A stretch of 53,406 bases of DNA. Source: Hyphochytrium catenoides (Eukaryota; Sar; Hyphochytriomycetes; Hyphochytriales; Hyphochytriaceae). The stretch is taken from positions 7,194 through 60,599 of the forward strand of contig FLMG01002427.1 in assembly GCA_900088475.1 (NCBI GenBank), written 5' to 3'. This document shows positions 38,764 through 51,100 of this stretch, piece after piece (the first letter of the stretch is position 1; the number at the start of each line of letters is the position of its first letter). The position numbers were made by a program, and so were the translations under genes. Below the pieces are notes generated by a model. It did not search any database and was not told the origin of the DNA. It saw nothing but the letters and a program-made list of their open reading frames with translations.

Positions 38764-40021
38764 AAGAAAGTCGTGTCGTCCATCCACTTCTTCTCTTATC
38801 TAGAGGGGCATTGTCAGGTGATGAGAATCACGGCTCTGATCTTATGGCGCGACCCTGATGAAGTTCTTTAGCGTAAAGATGGCTGCTGTGATGAAAGCTG
38901 GCGTTTGGTTTGTCGCAGCAAAATATTGGCTGTTGGCTTGTATCGGGTGCTGGGCGGGAACGGTTGGAGTCGACCTTCCTCTCTCCCGACCTCTCTCCCT
39001 CTCACACACACTTTCTCTCTCTCTGCTCTCTCTTTTCTGTCCGTGTGCCCGCCTTTCTCTATCTTCTCCCCTTGTCCCTCTCCTCCAACATCGTTGCTCT
39101 TGCTATAACTGTCTTGTCCTGTCCTGCTGCTTCCATCTTCCCCATTCCTTCTGTTTATAAAGATAGAGAAAGGGTCAGTGGTGCCGTTGCAGGTGAGCGA
39201 GGAGACCGGACAGCAAGCAGCCATCATGTTTCTGCCACCAGCGCTGGAAGATATGATGAGGTCGAAGAGAAAAGGGCGGAGAGACAAACGAGTGATGGAT
39301 GCTGGGTCCCAAGCAGATGAGTGGGGTGTGAGACGGAGTTGAAGAGAGTGAGGAAGAGAAACGTCCTCTGCCTCTGAAAAAGACTTAAGAGAGCATGTCG
39401 TCCGGTCCTTTCTGGTCTCACTCTCAACTCTCAATCGATCTGTCTTTCAGCAGGAGCTTCTTCTTCTTGAACTCTATCTTCCTCCGAGGAGAGGCGACAG
39501 AGAGGAATGAGAGCGGGTCTTCTCTCCCTTTCATTCTTCGCGCATCTCTTTGCGGACTTCTTCCAAGAAACTTGCACAACCACTTACTCCCTTCTCCTTA
39601 CTGCTTCTTCCGCCATACATCATGAGCCTCTCTTCCTTAAATTCTCTTTCTCTCTAATCCACTTCCGCCTGCTTTTCTTTCTCACGCTCCTTTGGCTGCT
39701 TCATGCCCTCTATGCCCTGGCCACTTTCCACAGCGGCCACACACCTCCATCCCCTACAGGCAATGGTGCAGGATCCCGAGGACAGCTGCAAAAGATAATA
39801 GTTGGGTTCAACTCCCGTGTGCTGGTTGTCAAGGATGATTCATACATCTAAAGCATGCAAGCTTGTGACCCAGAAAGTCGACCTCACTGCACTTATCGTT
39901 CCCTCTGCTGGCGCCATTGTAGCTTGGACTGAGCGAGCTTCATGGCCGCCTACTGGCGGAGTGTGTCGAGCGCTGAACCCGTCCCAGGATAGCAACCTGT
40001 CCCAAACAAACAGAGCACAAA

Positions 40022-40148
40022 CTGATGGATAATGCCCTGAGCCCCACATCACTCGTCCTTAGAATAGCTGTTACTCTTCTCTTGGCCGATCATTTTCTAA
40101 GGGCTACGCCTATCAAGCAGTGGTGCAGCTCAGGGCATAATCCATCAG
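40022..40148. mobile_element. 127-bp inverted-repeat element, possible MITE or hairpin
   Basis: The left end (CTGATGGATAATGCCCTGAGC) and the reverse complement of the right end differ at one of 21 positions, and weaker complementarity continues inward. The interior has no coding capacity. No target-site duplication is visible at the borders, so a transposon origin is not proven; a hairpin RNA or a leftover of local inversion are alternatives. It sits just before the tandem accessory array. Confidence 0.5.
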
Positions 40149-40269
40149 CTGATAGCTCCAGTGATGTCCAGTTAGGATGATAATAGCTTTCTATTCATTT
40201 ACACCATCAGCACCACCATCAGCATATGACCAGTGGCGGTAGTAGAGCTACTCCTGTGGGAGTGGGCTG

Positions 40270-43200
40270 GTGGCGCATCATCAGCTCATCACACCTGGGC
40301 TTATGTCCCGGAGACGGCCGATGGTACTATCGATAGGAGCTCTAGAGACTCTTATGAGGCTGCAGGATAGTATGCCGAGGTCGAAGCGCCCTCGTCCACT
40401 CGACCACCATAGACCTGTCAAAGCCGCGAGGACATCAATCAGAAGGGAGGCGGCTTTACCTTGATCCTCTCTTAAGACTGATTGATCCCCCGCCATCACA
40501 CAGTCAGTACCTCCAGCCATGGACTGAGGAGCTCCATCAATCATAATCACGAAAACGCCTTCCTGTCACCAGCTTCTCGCCCTGACCTTTTCTCATTATC
40601 CACCAGTTCATCGCGCTGCTACAAGTGTGTGGTCAACGAACCATCAGCTAACAGCTGGTCTCGTGGATGATTGCTGACTGCTAGCTGTGAATCTTGTTCG
40701 TGGTGGGGATGCGTCAAGCTATCGTGGATCTTAGTGGCTCAAAGACCGGCCAAGGAAAAGTCCAAAGCATGCGACATTCCTATCCAGTCATGCCGGCTCA
40801 GCGAAGAACCTAACGTGCACAGCATACTCTACTGATAATTGGCAAAGTAGGGGCTTGCGAGAAGGCTTGTAGCTCGGAGGGCACCATTGTCCAAGCCAAC
40901 AACCTCGGTAGTTCCACATAACCCTGCGGCGCTACTGTCCGTGAGACAGCTTCCAGCTTTGCCACCATCCAAAAAAACAAGCTTCATCAGATTTGGCCAT
41001 TGACAACCCTGGAAAGTAAGCATCTGATCCCAAGAGCTGTATGACAGTGGTGTAGAACTGCTTTAGCACATGCCATGTCGCCAGTGCCAGTGTTTTCCGG
41101 CTGTTAGTCCTCTTCTATCATCTTCCACAATTGTTCCCTCTTCTCAGGCTCTCTGTCGCCGGCGTCCATCATTCTCCGTCTTTCCTGAGCAATGAGGCTG
41201 CTGTTGCTTGCGGGGAAGTAATGTTTTAGGGCTGAGTATTAAGAAGGGCGCCTGTTTGTCAGTCAGTCTGTCTCACTCTGTCTCTCACTTTCTCTCTTTC
41301 TTTATCCCTCATTCTCTTTGTGTCTCGCTCTCCTTCTCAGCCTAACCTATGTGAGTGCACTATCTGCCTGTCTGATCGTCTGGCCGTAGGCCTCCTGTTG
41401 TCTATGTACAGCGCTGCTCTAACCCATTCTGCTTAATATTAGACAGGGTGACTATGTAGGAGTAGAACTACTAGGCGACGAGTGGATCAGACGAGAGACA
41501 GGCTAGGGATCCATCATTCCGGCGATAGCGCCCGTTGAGGAGCGTGGTAGGGAAGAGACAAGACAGACAGTTAGAAAGTTTTGTGGCAAGCCAACTGAGA
41601 ATGATGGAGCACGCCAACTGATGAGAGCAGATCGTCGCGAGCCCGTCTGGTCGGCAAGAAACGCTCATCATCTTCGCTGGCCAGGGAAAGGATGATAATA
41701 AGATGCGCTTGGCGGAATGGAAGACTTCTCTATTGAATTGTTGTTGGTAACACAAGGTGGGAGCATGAGGCCGCGGTGATCGTCCAGCTGCCAATTCTTG
41801 TTTGCTCTCCATCTCACACGTTTCCTATCTCAGAGCAACCAGCACCCCAGCAACACTAGTACGAAGTCTCGTTGAGGTCCCACGCCAAGACCAAGACGAG
41901 TGACTAAGCCCAGACACATCTTCGTCACAAAGAGCTAGATAACCTCAGATGGTGGGGTCAAGGCAAAAACCCCACCAACGAGAATCAGCGCGTCATACTC
42001 TCGCAGCGTGATCTGCTGTTCGTTTCTCTGCTTCTATTGCTGTTGTCATTGAGAGCCCCACGACTATCGGAAGAGCACCTTGTCTTCAACATGAAACTCT
42101 TGGCTAGGTCTACATCTCTCTTGTTGCTCGCATTTGCGGTTGAAGGACCGGCGATGGCGGTACAACCATCCCAGCCATCATCATCGGCTATCGCAGCCAC
42201 AACTGCCACCACCGCCACTGATGACGGTGCTTCTTTGTATCGAGGAATGCAGTCGGAGGAGGAGCAGCAACCGCAGGACCTAATAGATCATCAGGGGATG
42301 CAAGAGTCATGGAATGATGAAGCCTCGGACTTCTCTGGCGCCAGAGGACTGCGCTCTGCATCACAGCAGAACCCACGTCAACACTCATTGAGGAATGTTA
42401 CGCATCTGGACAATGAGGAAGCCATCTCCTGAAACACGATCAGGCAGGGAAGGTTGTCAAGAAGACTGATGAGCAAGAAGAGGATGACACTGTCGTCGCT
42501 ATGCCAGACGTCAAAGAAGATTTGCAGGAAAGAGGTGATAGTACTTCTTCTCGCCGCAAATAAGAGGTCGTGGACTTCAGTCTCGTGCTCAAAATTGCCT
42601 CTTTCTCCGGTACGGGTCCTCAGTCAATGATGTACTATGCGAGGTGAGAACTGAAGATGGCCGCCATTGGTTTGGAGGCAGCAGAGGCTATCATAGCTGT
42701 AAGGCGAGCCCTTGCGGGAGGAGAGGCTGTCCCAAACGTCGGTTTAAGTTGGAGTGCGTGGATTCTTATATATACTATTTTGAATGTTGGGGCTGCAAGA
42801 AGTGAGAGCCAGCTAGCGTCGTGTCGCTATCTGCCCATATAATGTTGCGTACAGAGCTTAGCCTTAGCCTTAGCCTCAGCTCTCAGCTTGTCAATATTTG
42901 GATCAGTACCGCCCACTCGTGACAGTAGTAGATCTCTGGGGCTTTGCTGGTGACACCTACCAGCAGAGTGTGCTAGTAGAGGTACTTCAGAAACGTGGAG
43001 ATGACATTGAAAAGGCTGGTAGACGAGCAAACGCTTAGGCCAAACGCTGGAAAAATAAAGCACGAGGAGTGAACAACTGACTCTGCTGCTTGCACGACCT
43101 CGTCCGTCCTCTTGACTGAGGTTCTGCTCACTATGGATCTGTTGCCTCATGGCACAGTGTCTTCGCGCAAGCTGATGCCTGTCCTTCAGGACGCTGATAG

Positions 43201-43390
43201 GATGCTGGCGGTAGTGGTAAATGACTTAGAGAGGCGCGAGGGACAGGAAAGGAGGAGCCAAGGCTTGACTGGCGGACTACTTTCAAGCACCAGCTCTTTG
43301 TCTTGTTGGTGATTACGCTCAGCAGAGCAGAGGCTCACCAAGGAAAAACATAGCAGGTCCTAAGGCGTTATAGAACATAATCTGCGGGTG
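40270..43390 (+). repeat. Tandem array unit 1 (about 3.1 kb)
   Basis: First copy of a segmental duplication. Matching landmarks in units 1 and 2 include the GATGATTGCTG block (40667 and 43657), AAGCATGCGAC/CAGCATGCGAC (40766 and 43751), AATGACAGTGGTGTAG (41040 and 44090), GAGTGGATCAGACGAGAGAC (41480 and 44592), the CGCCAACTGA block (41613 and 45020), the secreted-protein gene, and a shared stretch after it. Offsets of 3.0-3.4 kb show a head-to-tail arrangement with later indels. Borders are approximate. Confidence 0.72.
42091..42805 (+). pseudogene. Disrupted copy of the secreted cysteine-rich protein
   Basis: Begins with the same signal peptide as the intact copy (MKLLARSTSLLLLAFA) and stays open to a TGA at 42432. 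Compared with the copy at 45442, a one-base difference near 42422 shifts the frame, and a further TAA with a small deletion follows near 42562. Beyond these, the Cys-rich end is again open and all eight cysteines keep their places up to a TGA at 42805. Either this is a recent pseudogene, or an intron removes the damaged middle. The preserved cysteines leave the second option open. A short secreted product of 114 residues could still be made. Confidence 0.6.
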
Positions 43391-44408
43391 CGTCAGCTCA
43401 TCCATAGACCTACTGCAGCCGACGAGGACATTAACAAGAGGAAAGGTGAAGATCTCTTTCTATCAGCAATGATTCCTAGCACACACTGTCATCAGTACCT
43501 TCATCCATGGGCGAACAGGCTCCATAAGCTCACAGAGGAGCCATTCTGTCACGAGCACCTCGAGTCTGACCCTGGCTCATGCTCATTCACCAGCTTCTTG
43601 GCCAACTTTCTATAATGTCTCTGCCCACCGAACCATAAACTAAGAGCTGGCTGCGTGGATGATTGCTGTCTGCTACTACCTTTATATTCTTGTTTGTGGG
43701 ATGCATCAGGCCATCGTGGGTCCTGATGGCGCCGACAATGACCGGACCGAGCAGCATGCGACACTTTTATCGAAGATGCCGGCTCACGCGGCCCCATCCA
43801 GAGATTCTATACTGCACGGCCTATCCGATGGGAATGCACGAGCTTGCCATGAAAGAGTGGTGGAGGTCGAACCCCGGCCCTTAGGGGCCTTGCCCTGCTC
43901 TGGGCTTGAGGCGAAGTGAGAGTGTCGAGGCAACAGTTTTGAGGTTTCGGTGACTCTGCTGCGGAGCTACTGTCCTGCCGATAGCTTCCAGCCTTGTCGC
44001 CATTCCGAAGGAGGGACCGCTTCATAGACATCTTTAACCGCCGACATCCTGGAAACCACGCCCGCTGATCAGGAGAGCTGAATGACAGTGGTGTAGGACC
44101 GCTTTTATCAACAGGGCAGTGCCAGAGCCACCAGACTAAATGGTTCCTTCTCTTTCTGCTGTCAGGTCCTCCTACCTTTCTCTTCTCTCATCTCAGGCTC
44201 TCTGTTGCTGGCGTTCATCATTCTCCTCCGTCCTTTCCATCCGAGGAAGCGAGGTTCTTCCTTATGTTCTTGAGAAGAATTGTCTTATAAGAGTAGAAGT
44301 GTAACAGGACGAAGTGAAAAAAGGCTCGCAAGAGCCTGAAAGGTGCGAGCCAACGAAGACCTTTTTGCTGCCATAGAAAGTTCACCTTCGGGACGGTGAC
44401 TCCGACTG

Positions 44409-44446
44409 TTTTTCTCTCTCTCTCTCTCTCTCTCTCTGTTTCTCTC

Positions 44447-44493
<47 letters not shown>

Positions 44494-44510
44494 CTCTATC
44501 TCTCTCTTAT
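44409..44510 (+). repeat. (CT)n microsatellite in array unit 2
   Basis: About 100 bp of nearly pure CT with two TTT interruptions. The equivalent place in unit 1 (about 41270-41330) has only a short, imperfect CT-rich stretch, so the tract expanded after duplication. Confidence 0.85.
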
Positions 44511-45441
44511 TTTATCCTAATACGACTGATCTACCTATCTATCATCTCTTTGCATCTCTGTCCGTCAAGTACTAGGCCACAGCCCTAAACAGAGTGGATC
44601 AGACGAGAGACAGGCTAGGGATCATTTATCCCCGCGACAGGCGCCAAGTCCTGGAGTGTATAGAAGTATAGAGGGCGAAGATGGAAGTGCAACACGCTCT
44701 GGTTCTTCTTCTTCTTTGATGTAGGAGCCTTATAAAGGAAGAGTGGCTCGGTCCTCAGTCCTCTGGCCCTCTCTGGCCTTGCTTGTCTAAGATTGTTGCT
44801 CGTCTAAGAAGCCCTAAAAGTTCCTTCCATGGGTCTGCAGTGATAGCAGGACTGTCTTACGTGAGATCTCTATCATCTCTGTCCTGCATCAGAAGAAAGA
44901 ACGACGGTGGGAGGAGCAGCGCCAAAAGTGGATGAGCAAGAGTGCCATGGCAGAGACAGGGAAGGGAGTCTGCTCTCTCTTCTCGAGATGCTTGCCATCT
45001 TACTGGTTCGAGAACAGGCACGCCAACTGAGAGCACAGATCGCAAGCCCGTCTGATCCGCAAGAATCGCTCATCATCTTCATTGACCACTGAGGAGCATG
45101 ATGATGCGTTGACAGGAAGAAATATATCTACTGCTGCTGCGGTATCAAAAGGGTCGCCCCGCCGATGCACGTTTAGCAAACTCTCTTCCCTCTCCACTTC
45201 AAAACTTTCCTGTTTCAGGGCAGCCAGCATCATTACTCCTGGTAGAACGTCGTGAGGCCTACCGCCAAGACCAAACGAGTCACTAATCTCAGTCACGCCG
45301 GCAACCTAGGCCAAGCCACGCCAAAGAAATTCAGCACGTCATATTATTGCTACGTGATCTGTGGTCCTACTTCTGTGGCTCTGCTGCTTCTAGTCCTGCG
45401 TCATAGACCACCCGACGGCTAGTCCCACCGTTTCTTTTTAT

Positions 45442-46155
45442 ATGATGAAGCTCTTGGCTAGGTCTACATCTCTCTTGTTGCTCGCATTTGCGGCCGACGG
45501 ACTGGCAATGGTGGTACATCCATCCCAGCCATCATCATCGGCCATCACAGCCACAACTGCTACCACCGCCACCACCGCCGATGACGGTGCGTCTTTGTTT
45601 AGAAGAGCACAATTGGAGAAGGAGCAGCCGCCGCAGGACCTGATGAATCACCAGGAGAAGAACAACGGCCCTCTTGCATCCTCTGGATCCTGGAACGAGG
45701 TGGCCGCGGGCTTCTCTGGCACCAGAGAACTGCACTCTGCACCACAAAGTCAGCTTCAACTCTCATTAGGGAATGCTGCCCATCTGGACGATGAGGAAGT
45801 CAAGCTCCTGGAACGCAATGAAGGAGGAGGGTTAGAGGAGACTAAAGGTGTCGACGCCATGACAGACGTCGAAGAAGATCAGCAACAAACCGGTGATAGC
45901 ACTTCATCGAATCATCTCAGAGGTCTAGTGGGACGCCAGTTGAGTCATCGGTATTGCCTCTCGCGCTACGGATCGTCACTTGATGAAGAGCGGTGCCTAA
46001 TGAGAACTGAGGATGGACGCCGCTGGTTTGGAGGCAGCAGAGGCTATCATAATTGTAAGGCGAGCTCTTGCGGGAGAAGAGGCTGTCCTAAGCGTCAGTT
46101 TGACTTGGAGTGCGGGGGCGGTACGTATTCTTTCGATTGTTGGGGCTGCAAGTAA
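45442..46155 (+). CDS. Small secreted cysteine-rich protein, family unknown
   Basis: Single-exon frame of 237 residues. Residues 1-22 form a classical signal peptide: Met, Lys, then a Leu/Ala core ending near GLA. A Ser/Thr/Ala-rich segment (about 28-55) follows, then an acidic, Gln-rich middle (about 55-165). The C-terminal domain (about 172-237) is basic and has eight cysteines, with RTEDGRRWFGGSRGY and CGRRGCPKR, ending in CWGCK. No membrane helix follows the signal, so secretion is expected. The family is not one I recognise. The layout (signal peptide, variable linker, compact Cys domain) and the tandem duplication resemble lineage-specific secreted or effector-like proteins, but no function can be stated. 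There is no RxLR motif in the usual window after the signal peptide. Confidence 0.68.
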   Translation: MMKLLARSTSLLLLAFAADGLAMVVHPSQPSSSAITATTATTATTADDGASLFRRAQLEKEQPPQDLMNHQEKNNGPLASSGSWNEVAAGFSGTRELHSAPQSQLQLSLGNAAHLDDEEVKLLERNEGGGLEETKGVDAMTDVEEDQQQTGDSTSSNHLRGLVGRQLSHRYCLSRYGSSLDEERCLMRTEDGRRWFGGSRGYHNCKASSCGRRGCPKRQFDLECGGGTYSFDCWGCK

Positions 46156-46699
46156 GAGCCAGTTAGCGTCGTGTCACCATCTAATGGCATAGTATCATGT
46201 ACAGATGTTAGCCAAAGTATCCACTTTCCCGCATCTCAGTGTTTCTAGTCAGCAACGGCCACTCCTGGCCGTAGCAGACCTCTGCCGCTTGCTGGTGATC
46301 TTTCTAATAAGAGGAGCGTGCTGGCGGAAGACCTTCGCATGAAGGGATGACATTTCAATGGGCTGACAGATGAACGACAGCTTAGGTTAATTGGGCTAAG
46401 CAGCAGGAGTTCCCGTCCTCGTCTGTCCACTGGATTGAAGTTCCGTTCACTATGGATCTTCCCAGCTCTCTTGGCGCCATATGATGTTGACTGGGTTCAG
46501 TGTAGAGGTCTCAAGGCGAGCCCCGAAGACAGAAAGGGAAAGACTGGTTGCATACTGGCGGTAGTCAATGGCTTCGAGAGACTGGTGGGACAGGAAAGGA
46601 GGAAGAAGAGGAGCCATGGGTTGAACCTGCTGACGTTCTCAAGCGCGCCCGTTGTTCTTCTTAGCAAGATGTCATTCTGGTTACTATGATCCGCAGAGC

Positions 46700-47060
46700 A
46701 GAGCCCACCAGCAAACTATATTAAGTAGGAGGACAATTGCTCTCAAGGAGATCTCGTTATACCGATTCCCCACGAAGACGCAGTCAATGCCTCCATCCAG
46801 AGGGACCAACGAGCTCGACCATGGCCGCAGACCCTTTCTGCTGTCACCATCACCCCTCACCTGACCCTGCCAGCTCATCATCAATCACCACTTTCTAAGG
46901 CATCAGCTAGCGGCTAGCTCCTGGAAGATCGCTCTGACTGCTAGGAATTAACCTGAAAGTTGGCTGCTTCGTGAGGGATATGTATCAGGCTGTGATGGAT
47001 CCTGATGATGGAGCAATGACCGACCAAAGTCCAGTGAAAAGTCGTAGCCATCTTCATCCT
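46700..47060 (+). repeat. Partial third copy of the array flank
   Basis: Similarity to the part of units 1 and 2 that precedes their genes resumes here (TGTATCAGGCTGTGATGGATCCTGATG against TGCATCAGGCCATCGTGGGTCCTGATG in unit 2), then fades after about 47060. No secreted-protein copy follows, so the third unit is truncated. Confidence 0.55.
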
Positions 47061-47258
47061 TTAGGTCAGTCAAACATTGCTCTTCTTTCCTCGTCTGCTC
47101 TTGAAGACTGTCCTGGCAACCATGGCGCCGACGGGCAACAGGAAAGACAGAGCTGCGTCAGGCGCTTTACCTGGGGAGACCAAAAGGAGAAGGAAGAGGA
47201 AATCTCACGGTGCTCTCCATATCAGCTACTTGCTGCCATAGTGGTGGATGAGCGTCTT

Positions 47259-47291
<33 letters not shown>

Positions 47292-48003
47292 TTTCTCCTG
47301 TCGGTGCTTTCTCTTCACTTCCCGTCTTTCTTTGTTGATGGATAATAGCATCGATGTGTCTTAAGGAGGTTTAAGGAGGCTTATGAGGTGAGAGCTCCTA
47401 GGTTGCGATGCCATGCCAGACCTCTGGCTGGCGCTACTACCAGTGCCTAGCTTCGTCAGAGGCAGGTGCTGGATGTCGAGACCGTCCTCGTAGTTCCAAC
47501 CTCGTCTGCACCGCTCTAGAGGTAGGCTGATCATGCACGTGGTAGCGTCAAATAGATCTCATAGTTAGACAATTTATTGTTTGTTCAGTGCCCGGCTGTA
47601 AGTCTGATGATGTGGATACAAAGGGCGAGAGAAGACGGCCGCGCTGTCTTTCTCTCCCCTCATTTTGCTACCTCTTTGCTTGCCTGCCACCTTTACCCCG
47701 TAAGCCGCCGAGGACGAGGAGATGCCGTCCCCTTCTGCATACGGCGTCGGGTTCCGTCCTGCTCTTCCTTTCCTACCTTTCTTCTTCTTAGACGGCCCAT
47801 GTGCTGACTGTCCCTTGCCTGACAGTGATGAGACCAGAGCGAGAGGATGATTCTAAGTACAGTCTCTCCCCCTTGGAGACGTAAATCTCGCAGCCATCTT
47901 CGTTTTAGCACTGTCGCCTAGACTAGCGTACCTCACTTCAAAAACTGCCTCGTTGCCGATCCTCCCTTCTCTCTCTGGATTTCTCTTCGAAAGCCTCATT
48001 GGT

Positions 48004-48045
<42 letters not shown>

Positions 48046-48129
48046 CTTCTCTCTCCCTCTCCCCTCTTGTCTTTCTCGCTCCTCTCTCTTCTCCCTTTTG
48101 CTCTTTATGCGTCACGCAACACTTATGCT
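47061..48129. other. Spacer between the tandem array and the LSG1 stop
   Basis: Contains CT tracts at about 47258-47290 and 48007-48035 (the latter followed by GTGTGTGTGT). No exon supported; short open frames are unremarkable. Confidence 0.5.
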
Positions 48130-51100
48130 TCAACCAGTCCCGCACTTCTCCACCTTAGTCCTCCTCCGTTCTGACACCTCTTTACCTGCAACAGAGAGAT
48201 GCTCCACACTAGGGCTCGCTCTTTCGTCTTCGTCTTTCTTCCACCTTTCTCCGTACCAAGCAGAGGCTGTCAGAAGTGGATTAAACGCCTCTTCAAACTC
48301 CTCTTGAGAGAAAGGAGAGGGACAGGAGGAAGGAGGTTGAGCGTAGATAATCCTTCCATCCACAAAATCTTTAAGAATTATTCGAGCTGCGCGGCTTTCA
48401 TCTGGAAGACCTGAACCTCCAGTCCAGAACCCACGAGCTCTAGAGTATGCCTACCGACCCGCCGGGAAAGAGTACGAAGAGACAGAGATTCATATGAGAC
48501 ACGAGTAAAAGGGATCTAGGACAGTCTATAATCCGACAGCAGAATAAAAGAGCGAGCAACTTGAGAACGCTCAGATAAGAAAGAGACGTCTGACCTGAAG
48601 GAGGGACCGCGGGTTTACGGGCTTGTCTTCCGCATCCTCTCCCTCTTCAACAATTTTTATCCGATATACCGTCTCAAAGACATGCCGAGGAACACGACTG
48701 CACATAACAGCGACAGGAGCTGCACAGGGCCATCAAGGAAGTCCACGGTCGAGATAACGGTTCAGCAAAGTGCCGTCGAAAGAGACACAGACAGAGAGAC
48801 GGACAGAGTGAGAGACCGACAGATATAAAGGACAGGCAGAGAAGAGAGAGGGAGAGAAAGAGAGATTGATTGAGATCTTGTATGAAATGAACCAATGTTA
48901 CGTTCGTCAAATGAGAGTGAGATACCTATGTGATCCCGGAGCTGGTTGATGGGCAGCACTCCAGAGCAAATCATCTCCGCTTTAGAGCTTACGAAGCTGG
49001 GAAAGACCAGTCCTGGGCAGTCACATAGTAGCACTTCATCCGAGAGGATCAATGTCTGCGAAGGGCACGGGGACAGGTAAACACTCAACCCAAAATAGCC
49101 TTGAAGGAAAACGGCAAGGCTTGAGAGCGACTGCCATATAAGGATCGAAGAGCGGATGCCAGGAGACCAATCCTGGCATTGCAAGAGCCAGAGAAGAGAG
49201 GTAGAGAACAAAGGTCTGGGAGATGCAGCTAGACAAGGTGGAGTGCGCTTCAATTAGCAGGCCCAGGCTGTAAACCCAGGGACAAGCCACAAAGCATGAT
49301 ACCGTGAAAGTGCAGACTAGCGACAGTACCGAAGCCAATGAAGCAAAGACGATAGAGTCATTGACAGCCAGAGAGCTGATCTAAACCTGAAAGTGCTTGG
49401 TTTTGCCTGGCGTAGAGGCGACTCCGACCCTGTGTCCGCCATGTGAGTGGGCACTAGCTCCCAGTAGGACGTTGATCAGACTACTCTTTCCCACGTTTGG
49501 AAAGCCAACCATCCCCACATTTACTCTTGACTCTTCGTCATAGAAGTCTAGATCAGAAGTGCGCATCTCTTTGGCCATCTGGTTGAGCTGCTCAATGAGC
49601 TCATCTCGGTTCAAAATGCGTGACTGCGGGAAAAGAGAGAGCACGAGAAGGAAAGAGGAAGGGACAATGGAGAAGTCGAAGATTAGGACGGGACCAGCTT
49701 CCTCTGTCAACCGCTTACAGAGTCCAAGGTACAAAGGGATGAGCTAGAGGTCCAGCAACAGTTACAAGGCTGCGGAAGACTAACGCGTTGCACCGCCAGC
49801 ACGGAAGTGCCATTCAGTTTACGAGTAAGACAGCTAGAACAAGGCAACTGCGAAGAGCATAAAGAGAAGAAGTCCAAGTCGCTAGGACGCGAAGACCGTC
49901 AAGAAGCAAGGAAATACTTGGAAGCAATATCAAAAGATTTCATCCAAAAGATTTCATCTGACAGTCACCTCGAAGTTTCCCGATGAGAGGATCTCTATAT
50001 CATCTTCTGCTTCTTCTCCTTCAAGGTCCTCCTCTTCGCTTTCTTCTCCTTCTTCCCCGCTGTCATCAGCCTCTTCTAATCCTAAATCTCTCTCCCTTCT
50101 TCTCCTCTTTGCCTCTTCATCTAGCTTCTTCTGCGAGTTCTTGGCAGAGAAGAAGAAGTGCATAACTTCTCTCTCTTTAAAGTACTGGTGCCAGATCTCC
50201 CTGCGGAACAAATGGAATTGAGTCACAGGTGGCTCTCCTCTTCTCAACCCTGCTGACGAGTATTCCCTTCTTTTGCTCTCTCTTCAGCTCCGTTCGCATA
50301 TCTTTTCGCTAATCACGTTGCCTTCCCTTGCAAGTACAAAGCGCCAACATTGAGATCCCTCCACGTTCTTCAAGCCCTCTTCACAGAGCTTTCCCCTCCT
50401 ATCGATGGCCATCTATTCTTCCTTTATTTCCCTCTCCCTCTCTCTCTCTCTCACTTTGCATCCCTCCATCTCTCTCTTTCAACCCTATCCCTTCTGCTTC
50501 TCGTTCTCGTTTCGTTTTCTCGTTGGTACATACCGCTGTTGCGGAGTCAAAAAATCCGCCTTGTTAACTAAGACAATCATCTGCTTCCGGCTGTCGATCT
50601 CTTTGGCGTATGCCTCCAGGTCCTCAGAACTGTCAGAAGAGGGAGAAAATGAGACGATGAGTTCGAAGAAGAAGCAAAGAATGAATGGAGAACAGCCATC
50701 GACAGCCATATGACGGCTGTTTGCTCCTCTTTCAAGAGCCAGAAAGCAATGATAAAAGCAAAGCAGGCTACTGAGGAAGCTCTATAGATCAACTATCGTG
50801 CAACAGAGCCTTTCATCTGAGAGAACGAGCAATAACGAGGAGCACTGCGGCCACTGACCAAGGAAGATGCGAAAGAGAGAGAGTAGAAAGCAGAGCGGAG
50901 AAACGTAGAATGAGAGAGAGAGACTGAGAGAGACAGGAAGGATGGGTGTACACTGTGTTTAGTCACTTACCGGTAGAAGAGTGGGTTCCTTGCGTCTACA
51001 ATCTGGATGATGATGTGGCTCCGCTCCATCACGCGCCACAGCTGTCGCCACACCTCCAGATTCTTTTCAAATGGCGTCATAGAGCGAGACTCTGAGGCTT

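Larger units (their letters stand above)
37461..40021. other. Unresolved region with long CT tracts and a GC-rich open block
   Basis: Upstream of RNF5. Contains CT repeats at about 37865-38210 with 50 N at 38143-38192. At 38363-38783 a GC-rich block is open on the plus strand and in two minus-strand frames, and codon choice does not decide between them. Near 39600-39850 (plus) a hydrophobic segment (LLFFLTLLWLLHALYAL) precedes a short protein-like tail. A donor-like CAG/GTGAGC occurs at 39192. A spliced gene may exist, but I could not build one. Confidence 0.4.
43391..46700 (+). repeat. Tandem array unit 2 (about 3.3 kb)
   Basis: Second copy of the segmental duplication, carrying the intact secreted-protein gene and a private (CT)n insertion at 44409-44510 that accounts for part of the length difference from unit 1. 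Sequence outside the gene is clearly related to unit 1 but diverged, so the duplication is not very recent. Confidence 0.72.

Noticed and set aside
39795-39830. tRNA T-arm-like sequence (GGGTTCAACTCCC)
   Set aside because: No matching A box, acceptor stem or cloverleaf could be built around it.
43850-43890. tRNA-like GGTTCGA on the minus strand
   Set aside because: The flanking bases do not form a T stem and there is no A box at the proper distance.
45442-46155. RxLR-dEER effector
   Set aside because: A DEER string occurs, but about 180 residues in, within the Cys domain; no RxLR follows the signal peptide at the usual distance.
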